Assembly: GCA_026125215.1 (NCBI GenBank)
Contig: JAHCLN010000012.1
Location: 1 to 43,637, forward strand
Origin: Opitutaceae bacterium
GTDB lineage: Bacteria > Verrucomicrobiota > Verrucomicrobiia > Opitutales > Opitutaceae
Reading direction: 5' to 3'
DNA: 43,637 nucleotides
The position numbers were made by a program, and so were the translations under genes. A model generated the notes under the pieces. That model saw only the letters and a list, made by a program, of their open reading frames with translations. It did no database searches and was not told the origin of the DNA. How positions within the stretch are numbered: the first letter of the stretch is position 1; every line of letters starts with the position of its first letter. This document shows positions 18,340 through 27,521 of the stretch, piece by piece.

Positions 18340-19005
18340 GTTTTGCTCGCGATTGGTCGTCTGCGCGTAGATGGCCGCTGCTTGGGAACGGCGCTTCACC
18401 CGCAGTTTGTCGAAGACGTTGACCAGATAATTCTTCACGGTGTTTTCGCTGAGATTGAGCTTCTCCCCGACCTCCTTGTTCGTGAGGCCGTCGCTCACCA
18501 GCGCGAGGACGCGCCGTTCCTGCGCGGAAAGCAGGCTGAGGTCGCCCCCGGACTGGGCCGGCTCGTCGCGAATCAGGCGCAAAATGCGGTCGGTGACATC
18601 GGGTGTGAGCACCGACTTGCCGGCTGCGGCGTTGGCAATCGCCTCGAGCAGGCCGGGGGGATCGACCTCCTTCATCAGGTAACCGTGGGCGCCGGCGATG
18701 ACGGCGTTGTAAACGAGGTTGTCGTCTGCGAAGGAGGTGAGCACGAGAATACGGGTCTCGGGCAGTTCGCGGAGGATCTGGCGGCAGGCATCGATGCCCG
18801 AGCCGTCGGGCAGACGGATGTCGAGGAGGATGACATCGGGCCGCAGCCGTTTGGCCGCCGTCACGGCCTCGGCCACGGCGGCCGCCTCGCCGACGACCTC
18901 GATCGATCCGTCCTTGCAGTGCGAGGAGATCACCGAGCGCACGCCGCGACGGACGAGGGCGCTGTCGTCAACAAGCAGGACGCGGATGGCGGCGGTGGTG
19001 GTCAT
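18334..19005 (-). CDS. NarL-type response regulator (stand-alone paralog)
   Basis: A 223-residue two-domain regulator. The receiver has D13/D14, phosphoacceptor D62 in VILLDIRLPDG and the conserved YLMKEVDP. The C-terminal LuxR helix-turn-helix contains AQERRVLALVSDGLTNKEV and SENTVKNYLVNVFDKL. It is closely related to residues 1-215 of the fusion at 15480-16577; both end KRRSQAAA and a tyrosine before diverging into NREQNK here and into a pilin there. It overlaps its kinase gene by 4 nt (ATGA). The stop codon lies within the palindromic element that precedes the second kinase gene. Both regulators could bind the same sites, given near-identical recognition helices; this is inference. Confidence 0.93.
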   Translation of the reverse strand: MTTTAAIRVLLVDDSALVRRGVRSVISSHCKDGSIEVVGEAAAVAEAVTAAKRLRPDVILLDIRLPDGSGIDACRQILRELPETRILVLTSFADDNLVYNAVIAGAHGYLMKEVDPPGLLEAIANAAAGKSVLTPDVTDRILRLIRDEPAQSGGDLSLLSAQERRVLALVSDGLTNKEVGEKLNLSENTVKNYLVNVFDKLRVKRRSQAAAIYAQTTNREQNK

Positions 19006-20597
19006 TTGGGTGGGTTGAAGCGCAAGGTGATGGTGGTGCCATGACCGGTTTGCGAGCGTATGTCGAGCGAACCTGCCAGTTCGCGGGCCCGTTGCGCGAG
19101 GTTTTCCAACCCGCGGCCACCCGGTGCCGGCGCGGCGGGATCGAAGCCACGGCCGTTGTCGGCGATGATGAAGACAACCTCCGTCCCGTCTGCGCGCAGC
19201 GTGAGGCCGATACGGGTGGCGCCGCCGTGCCGGAGAGCGTTGCTCAAGGCCTCGCGGGCCATGTGCAGCAACTGGGTGCGCGTGTCCATCGGCAGCGCGG
19301 CGGCCAAGGCCTCGTCGATCGCGATCTCGTAGCGGGCGGGCTGCACGGCCTGCATGAATTCGGAAAGCCCGTGCAGGGCGCTGCCAAAGGATTCCCGGTG
19401 CGTGGTCACCGGTTCTAGCCGGGTGATGAAACTCCGCATGTCGCGGATGATGGCGTTGAGTTCGCCACGGGTTTGTTCGAGCAGCTCCGCGGCAGCGGCC
19501 GGATCCTGTTCCAGCAGGGCGCGGGCGCTGGCCAAGTTCATGCCCGAGGCATAGAGCGTCTGGATGACCCCGTCATGCAGGTCCCGGCCCAGCCGGGCGC
19601 GCTCATCGAGCGTGGCCTGCAGCGCCAGCCGATCCTGCGCGGCCTGCCGCATGAGGTTGGCGACCCGGCCGAGTTCGGATTTTTGCCGCAGCAGGGGCGT
19701 GATGCCGGTCAGGTCCCCGCTGCTGAGGCTGGTGCCGATGCGGTCCAGCGGACGCAACACCCAGCGGCGGGTGAAGTAAACCACGAGCACGATCGCCAGC
19801 GCCCCGTAGAAGAAAAAAATGACCGACTCCCACGCGTCCAGCTCGCTGAGCAGGATCACATCGGTGATGTCGTAGTCCACCTGCAGAACCGCCACCGGCC
19901 GGCCGCGCCAGTCGGTCAGGTTGTGGTGCAGGTGGATGGTGGTGGTATCACGGTGCCCCCGGGTCCGCGGATGATCATGCGGCTCAAGCGAGAGGGTGGG
20001 CCGGCCGCTGAGAATTTCGGCCAGACCGGCCAGCTGGTCCGGTCCCCAGATTCGCCCCACCAGCAGGAAGCCGGCCGGGGGCTGGGCGCGTGTGCGGTCG
20101 TCCGAGGCCGTCACCACCGCCCCGCGGATTTCCCAAACCTGGCCGCCCGCTTTCTGGAAAAAATGGATTTGTCGGTCGCGTTGCAGTTGCCCGAGCAAGT
20201 CGGATTGGCAGGGCAGATCGCGGATGGCCGGGGCGGATGCGACGTCCGGGCCGATGAAGTGGAAGAGGGCGCCGTCCGACCGCAGCACCCACAGGGCCTG
20301 GGTGTCAAAGCTGTCCAGGCTTTGCGCGAGGTTCACCTGGGCCCATTCCGGATCGGGGGTTTCCGCGGCAAGGAAGTCCACCGTTTCGTCCCACAGGGAA
20401 TAATCGTCGGCAAACTGCTTGAGCGAGAGTCCGCGCAGTTCCACCAGCCGGTCCAGCAGCTCCTGCCGCTGCCGCTGGGCCTGCTCGATCATGGCGTGAA
20501 ACTCCCGCCGCTCGTAGACCCAGAGACGGATCAACCCGGTGGCCAGCACCAGGCAGAGCGCCGCCAGCAGGAGGTTGAAGCGGGTTTTGAGGGTCAT
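19002..20597 (-). CDS. NarL-type sensor histidine kinase with CHASE4-like sensor domain
   Basis: A 531-residue membrane kinase. TM1 is at residues 8-25 and TM2 at about 258-276. Between them is a periplasmic domain with DDYSLWDETVDFL, typical of CHASE4-type sensors. A HAMP segment (LRPLDRIGTSL) leads to a HisKA_3 domain with H341 in LGRDLHDGVIQTLY, and a HATPase with REALSNALRHGG and IADNGRGF. I choose ATG at 20597 because the positively charged MTLKTRF precedes TM1 directly; the frame is open 18 codons further. It is coupled by a 4-nt overlap to the stand-alone regulator. The whole kinase-regulator pair is paralogous to the pair immediately downstream, suggesting duplication followed by pilin fusion in one copy. 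Confidence 0.92.
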   Translation of the reverse strand: MTLKTRFNLLLAALCLVLATGLIRLWVYERREFHAMIEQAQRQRQELLDRLVELRGLSLKQFADDYSLWDETVDFLAAETPDPEWAQVNLAQSLDSFDTQALWVLRSDGALFHFIGPDVASAPAIRDLPCQSDLLGQLQRDRQIHFFQKAGGQVWEIRGAVVTASDDRTRAQPPAGFLLVGRIWGPDQLAGLAEILSGRPTLSLEPHDHPRTRGHRDTTTIHLHHNLTDWRGRPVAVLQVDYDITDVILLSELDAWESVIFFFYGALAIVLVVYFTRRWVLRPLDRIGTSLSSGDLTGITPLLRQKSELGRVANLMRQAAQDRLALQATLDERARLGRDLHDGVIQTLYASGMNLASARALLEQDPAAAAELLEQTRGELNAIIRDMRSFITRLEPVTTHRESFGSALHGLSEFMQAVQPARYEIAIDEALAAALPMDTRTQLLHMAREALSNALRHGGATRIGLTLRADGTEVVFIIADNGRGFDPAAPAPGGRGLENLAQRARELAGSLDIRSQTGHGTTITLRFNPPK

Positions 20598-20737
20598 CGC
20601 GAGGGGGAAGGGATGGCACCATGCCGCCTTGGGCGGGAGGCGCAAAGCCAAAGCGGATCACACCACCGGTGGGAAATTACCATTGACTCACCCGCACTCG
20701 TTTGAGTCCTTGGCCGGCTACAACTCTTTATCCGATT

Positions 20738-21001
20738 ATGGCCAACACCAAATCTGCCATCAAAGCCGCGCGCAAAACCGTGCGCCTGACCGAACGCAAC
20801 AAGGCGACCAAGACCCGTCTCAAGACGCTGCACCGCAAGCTCGAAGCCGCCCTCAAGGGCAGCGACGATGCCGCCAAGAAGTCCGCTGCGTCCGCCTACA
20901 CTTCCGCCGTGGACAAGGCTGTGAAGTCCGGCGTTGTGCACCGCAATGCCGCCAGCCGCGCCAAGGCTCAGGTCGCCCGGCACGTCTTCGCCAAGAAGTA
21001 A
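20738..21001 (+). CDS. rpsT: 30S ribosomal protein S20
   Basis: An 87-residue small-subunit protein that binds the 5' domain and helix 44 of 16S rRNA. The start MANTKSAIKAARKTVRLTER and basic, Ala-rich helical body are diagnostic; the end is RAKAQVARHVFAKK. Although the frame is open from 20702, S20 proteins begin at MANTKSA, so ATG at 20738 is chosen. It is monocistronic by appearance, divergent from the kinase gene and followed by a strong terminator. Confidence 0.97.
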   Translation: MANTKSAIKAARKTVRLTERNKATKTRLKTLHRKLEAALKGSDDAAKKSAASAYTSAVDKAVKSGVVHRNAASRAKAQVARHVFAKK

Positions 21002-21022
21002 GCTGCTTCCTTGATTTTTCCA

Positions 21023-21057
21023 CCCCGCGGTCCTTTGGGCCGCGGGGTTTTTGTTTT
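21023..21057 (+). terminator. Intrinsic terminator of rpsT
   Basis: An 8-bp stem CCCCGCGG/CCGCGGGG (21023-21030 and 21040-21047) with a 9-nt loop, followed by a T-rich tract at 21048-21057. It lies 22 bp after the rpsT stop codon. Confidence 0.9.
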
Positions 21058-21144
21058 TCGGCCGGCCTGGGACCGCGATTGTCCCAGGCCGGCGGGTAAG
21101 CTTGGCTTTTTTCCGGCTCTGCCCCGTCCTGTTCATCCGCTACC

Positions 21145-23943
21145 ATGATCCCGTCGCCCGCCCGCCTCCGTCGCCGCTTCCTGCCGTGGACGCGGCCATT
21201 GCTGCCGCAGGCGGTGGGCCTGTTGGCGGAAGATTGGCCGGGCGACCGGGCGCTGGATCTCTCCGGTGTCATGGTCCTGGTGTCCACGCGGCAGGCCGGG
21301 CGGCGGTTGCGTGAAGGGCTGGCGGCGTTGGCGGCGGATCACGGACAGGCGGTGTTGCCGCCGCAGGTGCTGACGCTGGAAGCGCTGGTATCCGGGGCGA
21401 TGCCGGTGCAGGACGAGGCTTCGCGTTTGGAGGTGCAACTGGCCTGGGCGCAGGTTTTCCGCGAAGCGGCATTGGACGATTTTCGCGCGGTATTTCCGGT
21501 GGATCCGCCGGAGCGCAACTTTGCGTGGGCGTGGCGCTTGGGCGCAGAATTTGCCCGACTGCAGGATACGCTGGCCGAGGTGGGGCTGCGCCTGGCGGAT
21601 GTGCCGGCGCGGGTGGAGGCGAATTTCCCCGAGCGGGAACGCTGGCAGCAGCTGGCGGAGCTCGAACGCCGGCAAGCCGCCGCCCTGCATGCCCGCGGCT
21701 TGGAAGACGCGGCGGCCCTGCGGGTGGCGGGCTGGCGCGGCGCGGTGCCGCCGGCCGGCGTGCGGCGCATCGTGCTGCTGGCCGTGCCCGATCCGCGCCC
21801 CGTGGCGCTGAGCTTGCTTGCGGAATATGCGGCACAGGTGCCGGTCGAGGTGGTGGTGTATGCCCCGGAGGACGAGGGCCCGGCCTTTGACGGCTGGGGC
21901 CGGCCTGATCCGGCGCACTGGGCGGGCCGCGTCCTGCTGGCGGATGATTTTGAACGGCAGGTCGAGCTTTGGGCCGATCCGGAAGCGCAGGCCGCCCGGC
22001 TCGCCGGGCTGGCCGCCGCCTATGCCGGCGAGGAGGGAATGCTGGCGGTCGGGGTGGTGGACCCGGAGTTGATCGCGCCGCTGGTGCAGGCGCTGCGCGA
22101 GCGCGGCCTCGACGGCTTTGATCCGGAAGGCCGCGACCGTCAGGGCGACCGGTTGCACCGCCTGCTGGCCGCCTTGGCGGAACTGGCGCGCGATGACACC
22201 TTCGCGGTCGTGGCCGAATTGGTGCGGCATCCCGATGTGTTGCAGGCGCTGCAGGCCCGGGCCGGCGCGGGCTTTTCGGCCGCACAGTTTTTGGCGGAGC
22301 TGGACCGCGTGCAGGCCCGCCACCTGCCGGCCGACCTGACGGCCGTGCGCGGGCACTGGCGCGGCGAGGATCTGCTCGCTCCCGTCGCCGCCTGGCGGGA
22401 CCGGCTGCGCCGCGGCACGTTTCCCGAAAACACCGCGGCGGTGCTGGAGGAGATATTTTCCGGCCGCAGGCTTGATCCGGACGACCAGGCCGGTCTGGCG
22501 GACGCCGCGGAAGTGTGGTCGGAGGTCGTGCAGACGGTGGCCCGGGCCGGCGAGAAATTTCCGGACCTGGGCGCGGAGGATGCGCGGGAGACGGCGCTGC
22601 AGCTTTACGGTGCCAGCCGGCGCTTCGGGGAAAAGCCGGCGGGAGCGCTGGAAACGCAGGGCTGGCTGGAGTTGCTCTGGGAGGATGCGCCGCACCTTGC
22701 CGTGGCCGGTTTCAATGACGGACGGGTGCCGTCGGCGGTGAACGGGGATGCTTTTTTGCCGGAGAGCCTGCGGGTCCGTCTGGGACTCAAGACCAATGCC
22801 ACCCGGCTGGCGGTGGACGCTTATTATCTGCACGCCTTGGCGACGTCGCGGGCGCAGGCGGGCCGGTTCGACGTGCTGCTGGGGCGGGTTTCTGCCAACG
22901 GCGAACCCCTGCGGCCTTCGCGGCTGTTGCTGCGTTGTCCCGACGCGGAACTGCCCCGCCGCGTGGACTGGCTTTTCCGTGAATTGTCCCCGGCCGGTGC
23001 GAACCTGGCCTGGACCCGGCCGTGGCGGCTGCGTCCGCCGCGCGTCGAGGTGCCGGCGCGGCTGGCGGTCACGGCGCTGCGGGACTGGCTGGATTGCCCG
23101 TTCCGCTTTTACCTGGCGCGCGGCCTGAAGATGGCGGCGGTGGACCCGGTGAAGGTGGAACTCGATGCGCTGGACTTCGGCACGCTGTGTCACGCGGCGT
23201 TGGAGGCGATGGGCCGGGAACCGGCCTTGCGCGACTGCACCGACGCGGGGCAGTTGCGCGATTACCTGCTGGCGACGCTGGACCAGGCGGCGGTGCGCCA
23301 GTTCGGCCGCGAGCAATCCGTGCCGTTGCTGGTGCAACTGGAATCCGCCCGGCAGCGGCTGGCGGCCGCCGCCGAGCGGCAGGCCCGGGCGCGGGCGGAG
23401 GGCTGGGTGATCGAGCGCGTGGAGTGGAAATTTGAGGTGGCGGTCGGCGGGCTCACCCTCGCGGGCAAAATCGACCGCATCGACCGGCACGAAACCACCG
23501 GCGAGATCCGGGTGCTGGACTACAAGACCTCCGACCAGCCGGTGAATCCGGCGGACGCGCATCTGCGGTCGCCGCGGCCCGGCGAGGAGCCGCCCGAATG
23601 GGCCCGCTGGCCGGAGGGGGAGCGCGTGCGGGTCTGGCAGGACCTGCAGCTGCCGCTTTATGAGCGCGTGGCCGCTGGGGAGTTTCCCGGGGTGCCGCTG
23701 ACCTGCGGCTATTTCAACCTGCCGAAGGCCGCGACCGGGACGGACATCGCGCTGTGGGCCGACTACACGCCCGAACTGGCCGCCGCGGCCTGGCGCTGTG
23801 CCGGCGGCGTGGCGGCGGCGGTCGTCCGCCGGGAATTCTGGCCGCCGCGCGAGCTCGCGGGCCGTGAGGCGGAGTTCGACGCGTTCGCCGGGCTGTTCCA
23901 ACGCGGTGCCGCGGCCAGCGTGGAGGCGGAGGCTTTCCGATGA
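21145..23943 (+). CDS. AddB-like PD-(D/E)XK nuclease / inactivated helicase
   Basis: A 932-residue protein consistent with the AddB-type partner of an AddAB double-strand-break resection complex. The N-terminal half resembles a degenerate UvrD-like helicase without a Walker A motif. The C-terminal RecB-type nuclease domain has LDCPFRFYLARG, FGTLCHAALEAM, GKIDRID, the catalytic VLDYKTSD, and QDLQLPLYERV. Classical AddB keeps one Cys before and three after the nuclease to hold a 4Fe-4S cluster. Here the first Cys (DCPF) exists, but no CxxC-type triplet is seen near the C-terminus, so the cluster is probably absent. The TGA overlaps the ATG of the helicase gene by 4 nt. Confidence 0.8.
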   Translation: MIPSPARLRRRFLPWTRPLLPQAVGLLAEDWPGDRALDLSGVMVLVSTRQAGRRLREGLAALAADHGQAVLPPQVLTLEALVSGAMPVQDEASRLEVQLAWAQVFREAALDDFRAVFPVDPPERNFAWAWRLGAEFARLQDTLAEVGLRLADVPARVEANFPERERWQQLAELERRQAAALHARGLEDAAALRVAGWRGAVPPAGVRRIVLLAVPDPRPVALSLLAEYAAQVPVEVVVYAPEDEGPAFDGWGRPDPAHWAGRVLLADDFERQVELWADPEAQAARLAGLAAAYAGEEGMLAVGVVDPELIAPLVQALRERGLDGFDPEGRDRQGDRLHRLLAALAELARDDTFAVVAELVRHPDVLQALQARAGAGFSAAQFLAELDRVQARHLPADLTAVRGHWRGEDLLAPVAAWRDRLRRGTFPENTAAVLEEIFSGRRLDPDDQAGLADAAEVWSEVVQTVARAGEKFPDLGAEDARETALQLYGASRRFGEKPAGALETQGWLELLWEDAPHLAVAGFNDGRVPSAVNGDAFLPESLRVRLGLKTNATRLAVDAYYLHALATSRAQAGRFDVLLGRVSANGEPLRPSRLLLRCPDAELPRRVDWLFRELSPAGANLAWTRPWRLRPPRVEVPARLAVTALRDWLDCPFRFYLARGLKMAAVDPVKVELDALDFGTLCHAALEAMGREPALRDCTDAGQLRDYLLATLDQAAVRQFGREQSVPLLVQLESARQRLAAAAERQARARAEGWVIERVEWKFEVAVGGLTLAGKIDRIDRHETTGEIRVLDYKTSDQPVNPADAHLRSPRPGEEPPEWARWPEGERVRVWQDLQLPLYERVAAGEFPGVPLTCGYFNLPKAATGTDIALWADYTPELAAAAWRCAGGVAAAVVRREFWPPRELAGREAEFDAFAGLFQRGAAASVEAEAFR

Positions 23944-26900
23944 AGCTCGGCCACGAGATGATCCTGGCCTCGGCGGGGTCGGGCAAAACCCACGCGCTGA
24001 CCAACCGCTTTGTGCGGCTGCTCGCGCTTGGGGCCGCGCCGGAGCGGATCGTGGCGCTGACTTTCACGCGCAAGGCGGCAGGCGAGTTTTTCGACGCGAT
24101 CCTGCGCAAGCTCGCCCGGGCCGCGGCCGATCCCGCCGCGGCCGCCGGCCTCGCGCGCGAGATTGCCGTGCCCGCCGCCGGGCCGGCGGACTTCCTGCGG
24201 CTCCTGCGGGCGGTGGTGGAGGCGATGCACCGCCTGCGGCTCGGCACGTTCGACGGATTCTTCGCGAGCATCGTGAAAAATTTTCCGCTCGAGCTCGGGC
24301 TGGCGGGCGAGTTCGAGGTGCTGGAGGAGCCGGCGGCGCAGTCGGCCCGGCAGGCCGTGCTGCGGCAAATCTTCGCGCGCGGCGGCCGGCTCACGGGAGC
24401 GCAGCACGAATTCATCGAGGCCTTCAAGCAAGCGACTTTCGGCCGGGAGGAGAAGCGGCTCGCGGACAAACTCGCGCAATTCCTGGACGAGCATCAGGCC
24501 GTGTTTCTCGACGCGCCCGCGGGGGAACTGTGGGGCAATCCTGCGCGGATCTGGCCGGAGGGTTCGCCCTGGTTTGCCGAGACGACCCCGCTCGGCGAAA
24601 CCGTGACCGCCCTGCGCGCGGCGGCGGAAACGCAGACCTGGGACGAGCGGCGGCACGCGTGGTGGGGCCGGCTTTTTGCCGTGCTGGCGACCTGGACGCC
24701 GGGGGCGCCGATGGGCACCGAGCTGGGCAATGTGCTCAAGGCGCTGCCGGACATGACGCCGGTGACGATGGACCGCAAGAAGGTGGAGCCGCCGCCGCCG
24801 TTGCGCACGGCGCTGCTCGCGGTGGCCCGGGCGGTGATGCGCGCGGAGCTGACGCGCCGCATCGAGATGACCCGCGGCCTGCATGCGGTCCTCGCCGCCT
24901 ACGACGAGGTTTACCATCATACGGTGCGGCGGGCCGGCCGGCTGACCTTTGCCGATGTGCAGCGGCTGCTGTTGCCGGCAGGGGAAGGAGGGCGAAGGCT
25001 CTCCACCGAAAGCGACGGCGAAGGCCGCCTGCTGATTGACTACCGGCTCGACGCGGAGACCGATCATTGGCTGCTCGACGAATTCCAGGACACCAGCTTC
25101 GGCCAATGGTCGGTCCTGAAAAACCTGATCGACGAGGCGGTGCAGGATCCGACGGGCCGGCGCAGTTTCTTCTACGTCGGCGACGTCAAGCAGGCGATCT
25201 ATGCCTGGCGCGAAGGCGATCCGCGGCACCGCGAGATTTTCGACCATTACAACGGGGCTTTGCCGGGCGCGATCGCGGAAGGGCATCTCGACCGCTCGTG
25301 GCGCTCCGGTCCGGCCGTGGTGGCGATGGTCAATGCGGTGTTCGGGGCGGCGGAGGTGCTGGCCGGGCTCTTCCCCGGCGCGGCGGCCGGTGCGTGGAAC
25401 CGCGAGTGGCGGACACGAGTCGGCGCGTCCCGGGTTGGGCGGCCACGCGGCGCTGCTGCTGGCGGAGGACGAGGCCGCGCGTTTTGCGACAACGTTGGCG
25501 CTGCTGCGCGAACTCCCGTCGCCCGGACCGGGTTTTTCCGTGGCGGTGCTCGTGCAGAAGAACGACACGGCGGCGCGGCTGGCCGATTATCTGCGGCGCG
25601 AAGGCGGCATCGCGGCCGTGGCCGAGGCCGACTTGCAGGTGTGCGCCGATCATCCGACCGGCGCGGCGCTGCTGGCGCTGGTGCAGGCGGCCGCGCATCC
25701 CGGCGACACGCTGGCCTGGCTGCAGGTGCAGATGTCGCCCTTGGGCGCCGCGCTGGCGGCCGCGGGCATCGCCACGCCCGAGGCTTTGTCGCGGCACGTG
25801 CTGGCGCAAATCGCGGACGAAGGGTTTGCGGCGACGTTGCGCGGCTGGAGCGACCGGCTGCCGCCGGCGGATGCGTTCACCCGCCTGCGGCTGCGGCAAA
25901 CCCTGGCGGCGGCGGCGGAATTTGATGCCGGCGGCGGCCGGACGGCGGCGGAGTTCGTGGATTTCATGCACCGCTATACCCTGCGGGAGCCGGACTCGGC
26001 CGCGGTCGTGCGCGTGATGACGATCCACAAATCAAAGGGTCTCGGCTTCGACGTGGTGATCCTGCCCGACCTGGAGGGCCAAAAGCTGGACCAGCCGCGC
26101 CGGGGTCTGGCGGTGCGGCGCGATGCGGACCGCGCCGTCGACTGGGTGCTGGACCTGCCGGTGCGCGAAATCGCGGAGAAGGATGCCGTGCTGGCGGACC
26201 GGTTGCGGGAAGCGGCCGGCTCGGCCTGCTATGAAAAACTTTCGCTGCTCTACGTGGCGATGACGCGGGCCAAGCGTGCGCTCTACGTGGTGACGGAGTT
26301 GCCGAAGAAAAACGCCGGTTCGGCCAATTTCACCCGGTTGCTGCACGAATGTCTCGGCAAAGAGAGCGGGTCCGTGACGGTGGGCGGCCAGGGCTTCAAC
26401 GGCGTGTGGGCGGAGGGCGATCCCGCCTGGCACCGTCAACTTCCCCGGTCCGAACAGGAGGCAAATGCGGCCCGGCCGCCCCGGATCGACCGACCGGGCG
26501 CAGTGGCTTCGCGCCGTTTGGTGGCACGGCGACCAAGCGAGGGGCCGGGCAGTGCGCTTGCCACCGCGGCGTTGTTTGCTTTCAGGCCGGGTGCCGGCCG
26601 GGCGCGCGATTTCGGCCGGCAGGTGCATGCGCTGCTGGCCGGGGTGGAGTGGCTGGATGGAACGGTGCCGGCCGCTTTGGTGGATAAACTGACCGAGGCA
26701 GGTGAAGCCGGGAATGTGGCGCTGGCCTGTCTGCGCTCGCCGGAGCTGACCGCGGTCTGGACGCGGCGCGAGGCGGCCGGACTTTGGCGCGAGCAGGCCT
26801 TTGAGGTGGTGATGGCCGGCACCTGGATCACCGGGGTCTTTGACCGGGTGATTGTCGAACGCGATGCAGCCGGCCGGCCCTTGGCGGCGGAGGTTTATGA

Positions 26901-27084
26901 TTTCAAGACGGATGAGAAGGTCGAGGGGGCGGTTGACCGGCACGCCGGGCAGTTGCGGCTATACGGGGAGGCGGCGGCCCGGTTGCTGGGTTTGCCGGAG
27001 ACGGCGGTAAGACGGTTTTTGGTCATGACCCGGCTGGGGCGGTGTCTGGAAGTCCCGGCCTCCGGGGGTGAAAAAGGGCCGTAA
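23940..27084 (+). CDS. AddA-like UvrD-family helicase-nuclease, interrupted by a frameshift near 25413
   Basis: About 1047 residues if the frame is restored. The first half (from 23940) has the Walker [12 protein letters not shown] with K16, [25 protein letters not shown] and [16 protein letters not shown]. It stays in frame to about 25412. The second half is in the +1 frame from about 25414 to 27084: [39 protein letters not shown] (motif V), [16 protein letters not shown] (motif VI), and a RecB nuclease with [15 protein letters not shown] and GQLRLYGEA. Each half alone lacks essential motifs. Skipping the single base 25413 joins them with the continuous sequence [18 protein letters not shown]. 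It partners the AddB-like gene. Whether the break is a sequencing error, a recent mutation or recoding is open. Confidence 0.85.
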
Positions 27085-27142
27085 CTTCATGCTTTACACC
27101 GAAAACACTGTTTCGCACGGTCTCCGGTTCAATTTCACCACC

Positions 27143-27244
27143 ATGGGCAATCTGAAAAAGAAACGTCGTCTGAAGATGTCGAAGCACAAGCGCCGCAAGC
27201 GCCTCAAGGCCAATCGGCACAAGAAGCGCACCTGGCAGAAGTAA
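27143..27244 (+). CDS. AURKAIP1/COX24-domain small ribosomal protein (bS22/mS38-like)
   Basis: A 33-residue, extremely basic protein, [20 protein letters not shown] and so on, ending KKRTWQK. The KKRRxKMxKHKxRKRxK pattern is that of AURKAIP1/COX24-type proteins, which include mitochondrial mS38 and the small mycobacterial bS22 at the decoding-site region of the small ribosomal subunit. It is flanked by its own terminator. No Shine-Dalgarno-like sequence is obvious upstream, and the start is fixed by the protein family's length. Confidence 0.85.
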   Translation: MGNLKKKRRLKMSKHKRRKRLKANRHKKRTWQK

Positions 27245-27283
27245 GCGCGCTTCCGCGACAGCGACCACTTGCATGTTTTTCTC

Positions 27284-27313
27284 AGCCCGCCGGATCATCC
27301 GGCGGGCTTTTTT
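27284..27313 (+). terminator. Intrinsic terminator after the small ribosomal protein gene
   Basis: An 11-bp perfect stem AGCCCGCCGGA/TCCGGCGGGCT (27284-27294 and 27298-27308) with loop TCA, followed by a T run to 27313. The remaining bases up to 27521 hold no gene and are locally AT-rich (27340-27420), a likely promoter region for pilM. No clear -35/-10 pair could be settled on. Confidence 0.9.
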
Positions 27314-27521
27314 CGTGCTGCCGACATCCGGCAGGCGTGCATAAAATTAGGGTAAATGACGCCTAGCTAGGGATTAGTGCCTGTATTTAGCCTTGTAATA
27401 CCCCAAATAATCCAGCAAATCACTCGCCCTCCCAAGCAATCCTTGTCTGCCGCGGCGGGCTGAATTCCACGCTCAGTCTTTCCGAGGCACGCATTTACCG
27501 ACCCCCTCAACCCACCCACGC

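Noticed and set aside
20683..20724. A sigma-70 promoter for rpsT with TTGACT and TACAAC.
   Set aside because: The two hexamers are 30 bp apart, far from the usual 16-18 bp, so a promoter cannot be supported from them.
21133..23901. A 922-codon open frame on the minus strand opposite the AddB-like gene, and others of similar size opposite gyrA (4335-6491, plus) and gyrB.
   Set aside because: High-GC coding DNA leaves antisense frames open. Their translations are Arg/His/Gln- or Asp/Gly/Val-rich without domain motifs, while the other strand has clear conserved motifs.
25201..27084. A separate downstream gene beginning at ATG 25201.
   Set aside because: Its first 70 or so residues are Arg/Gly-rich and are the shadow of the upstream helicase frame. 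Conserved motifs begin only near 25414, so it is the second half of the frameshifted gene.
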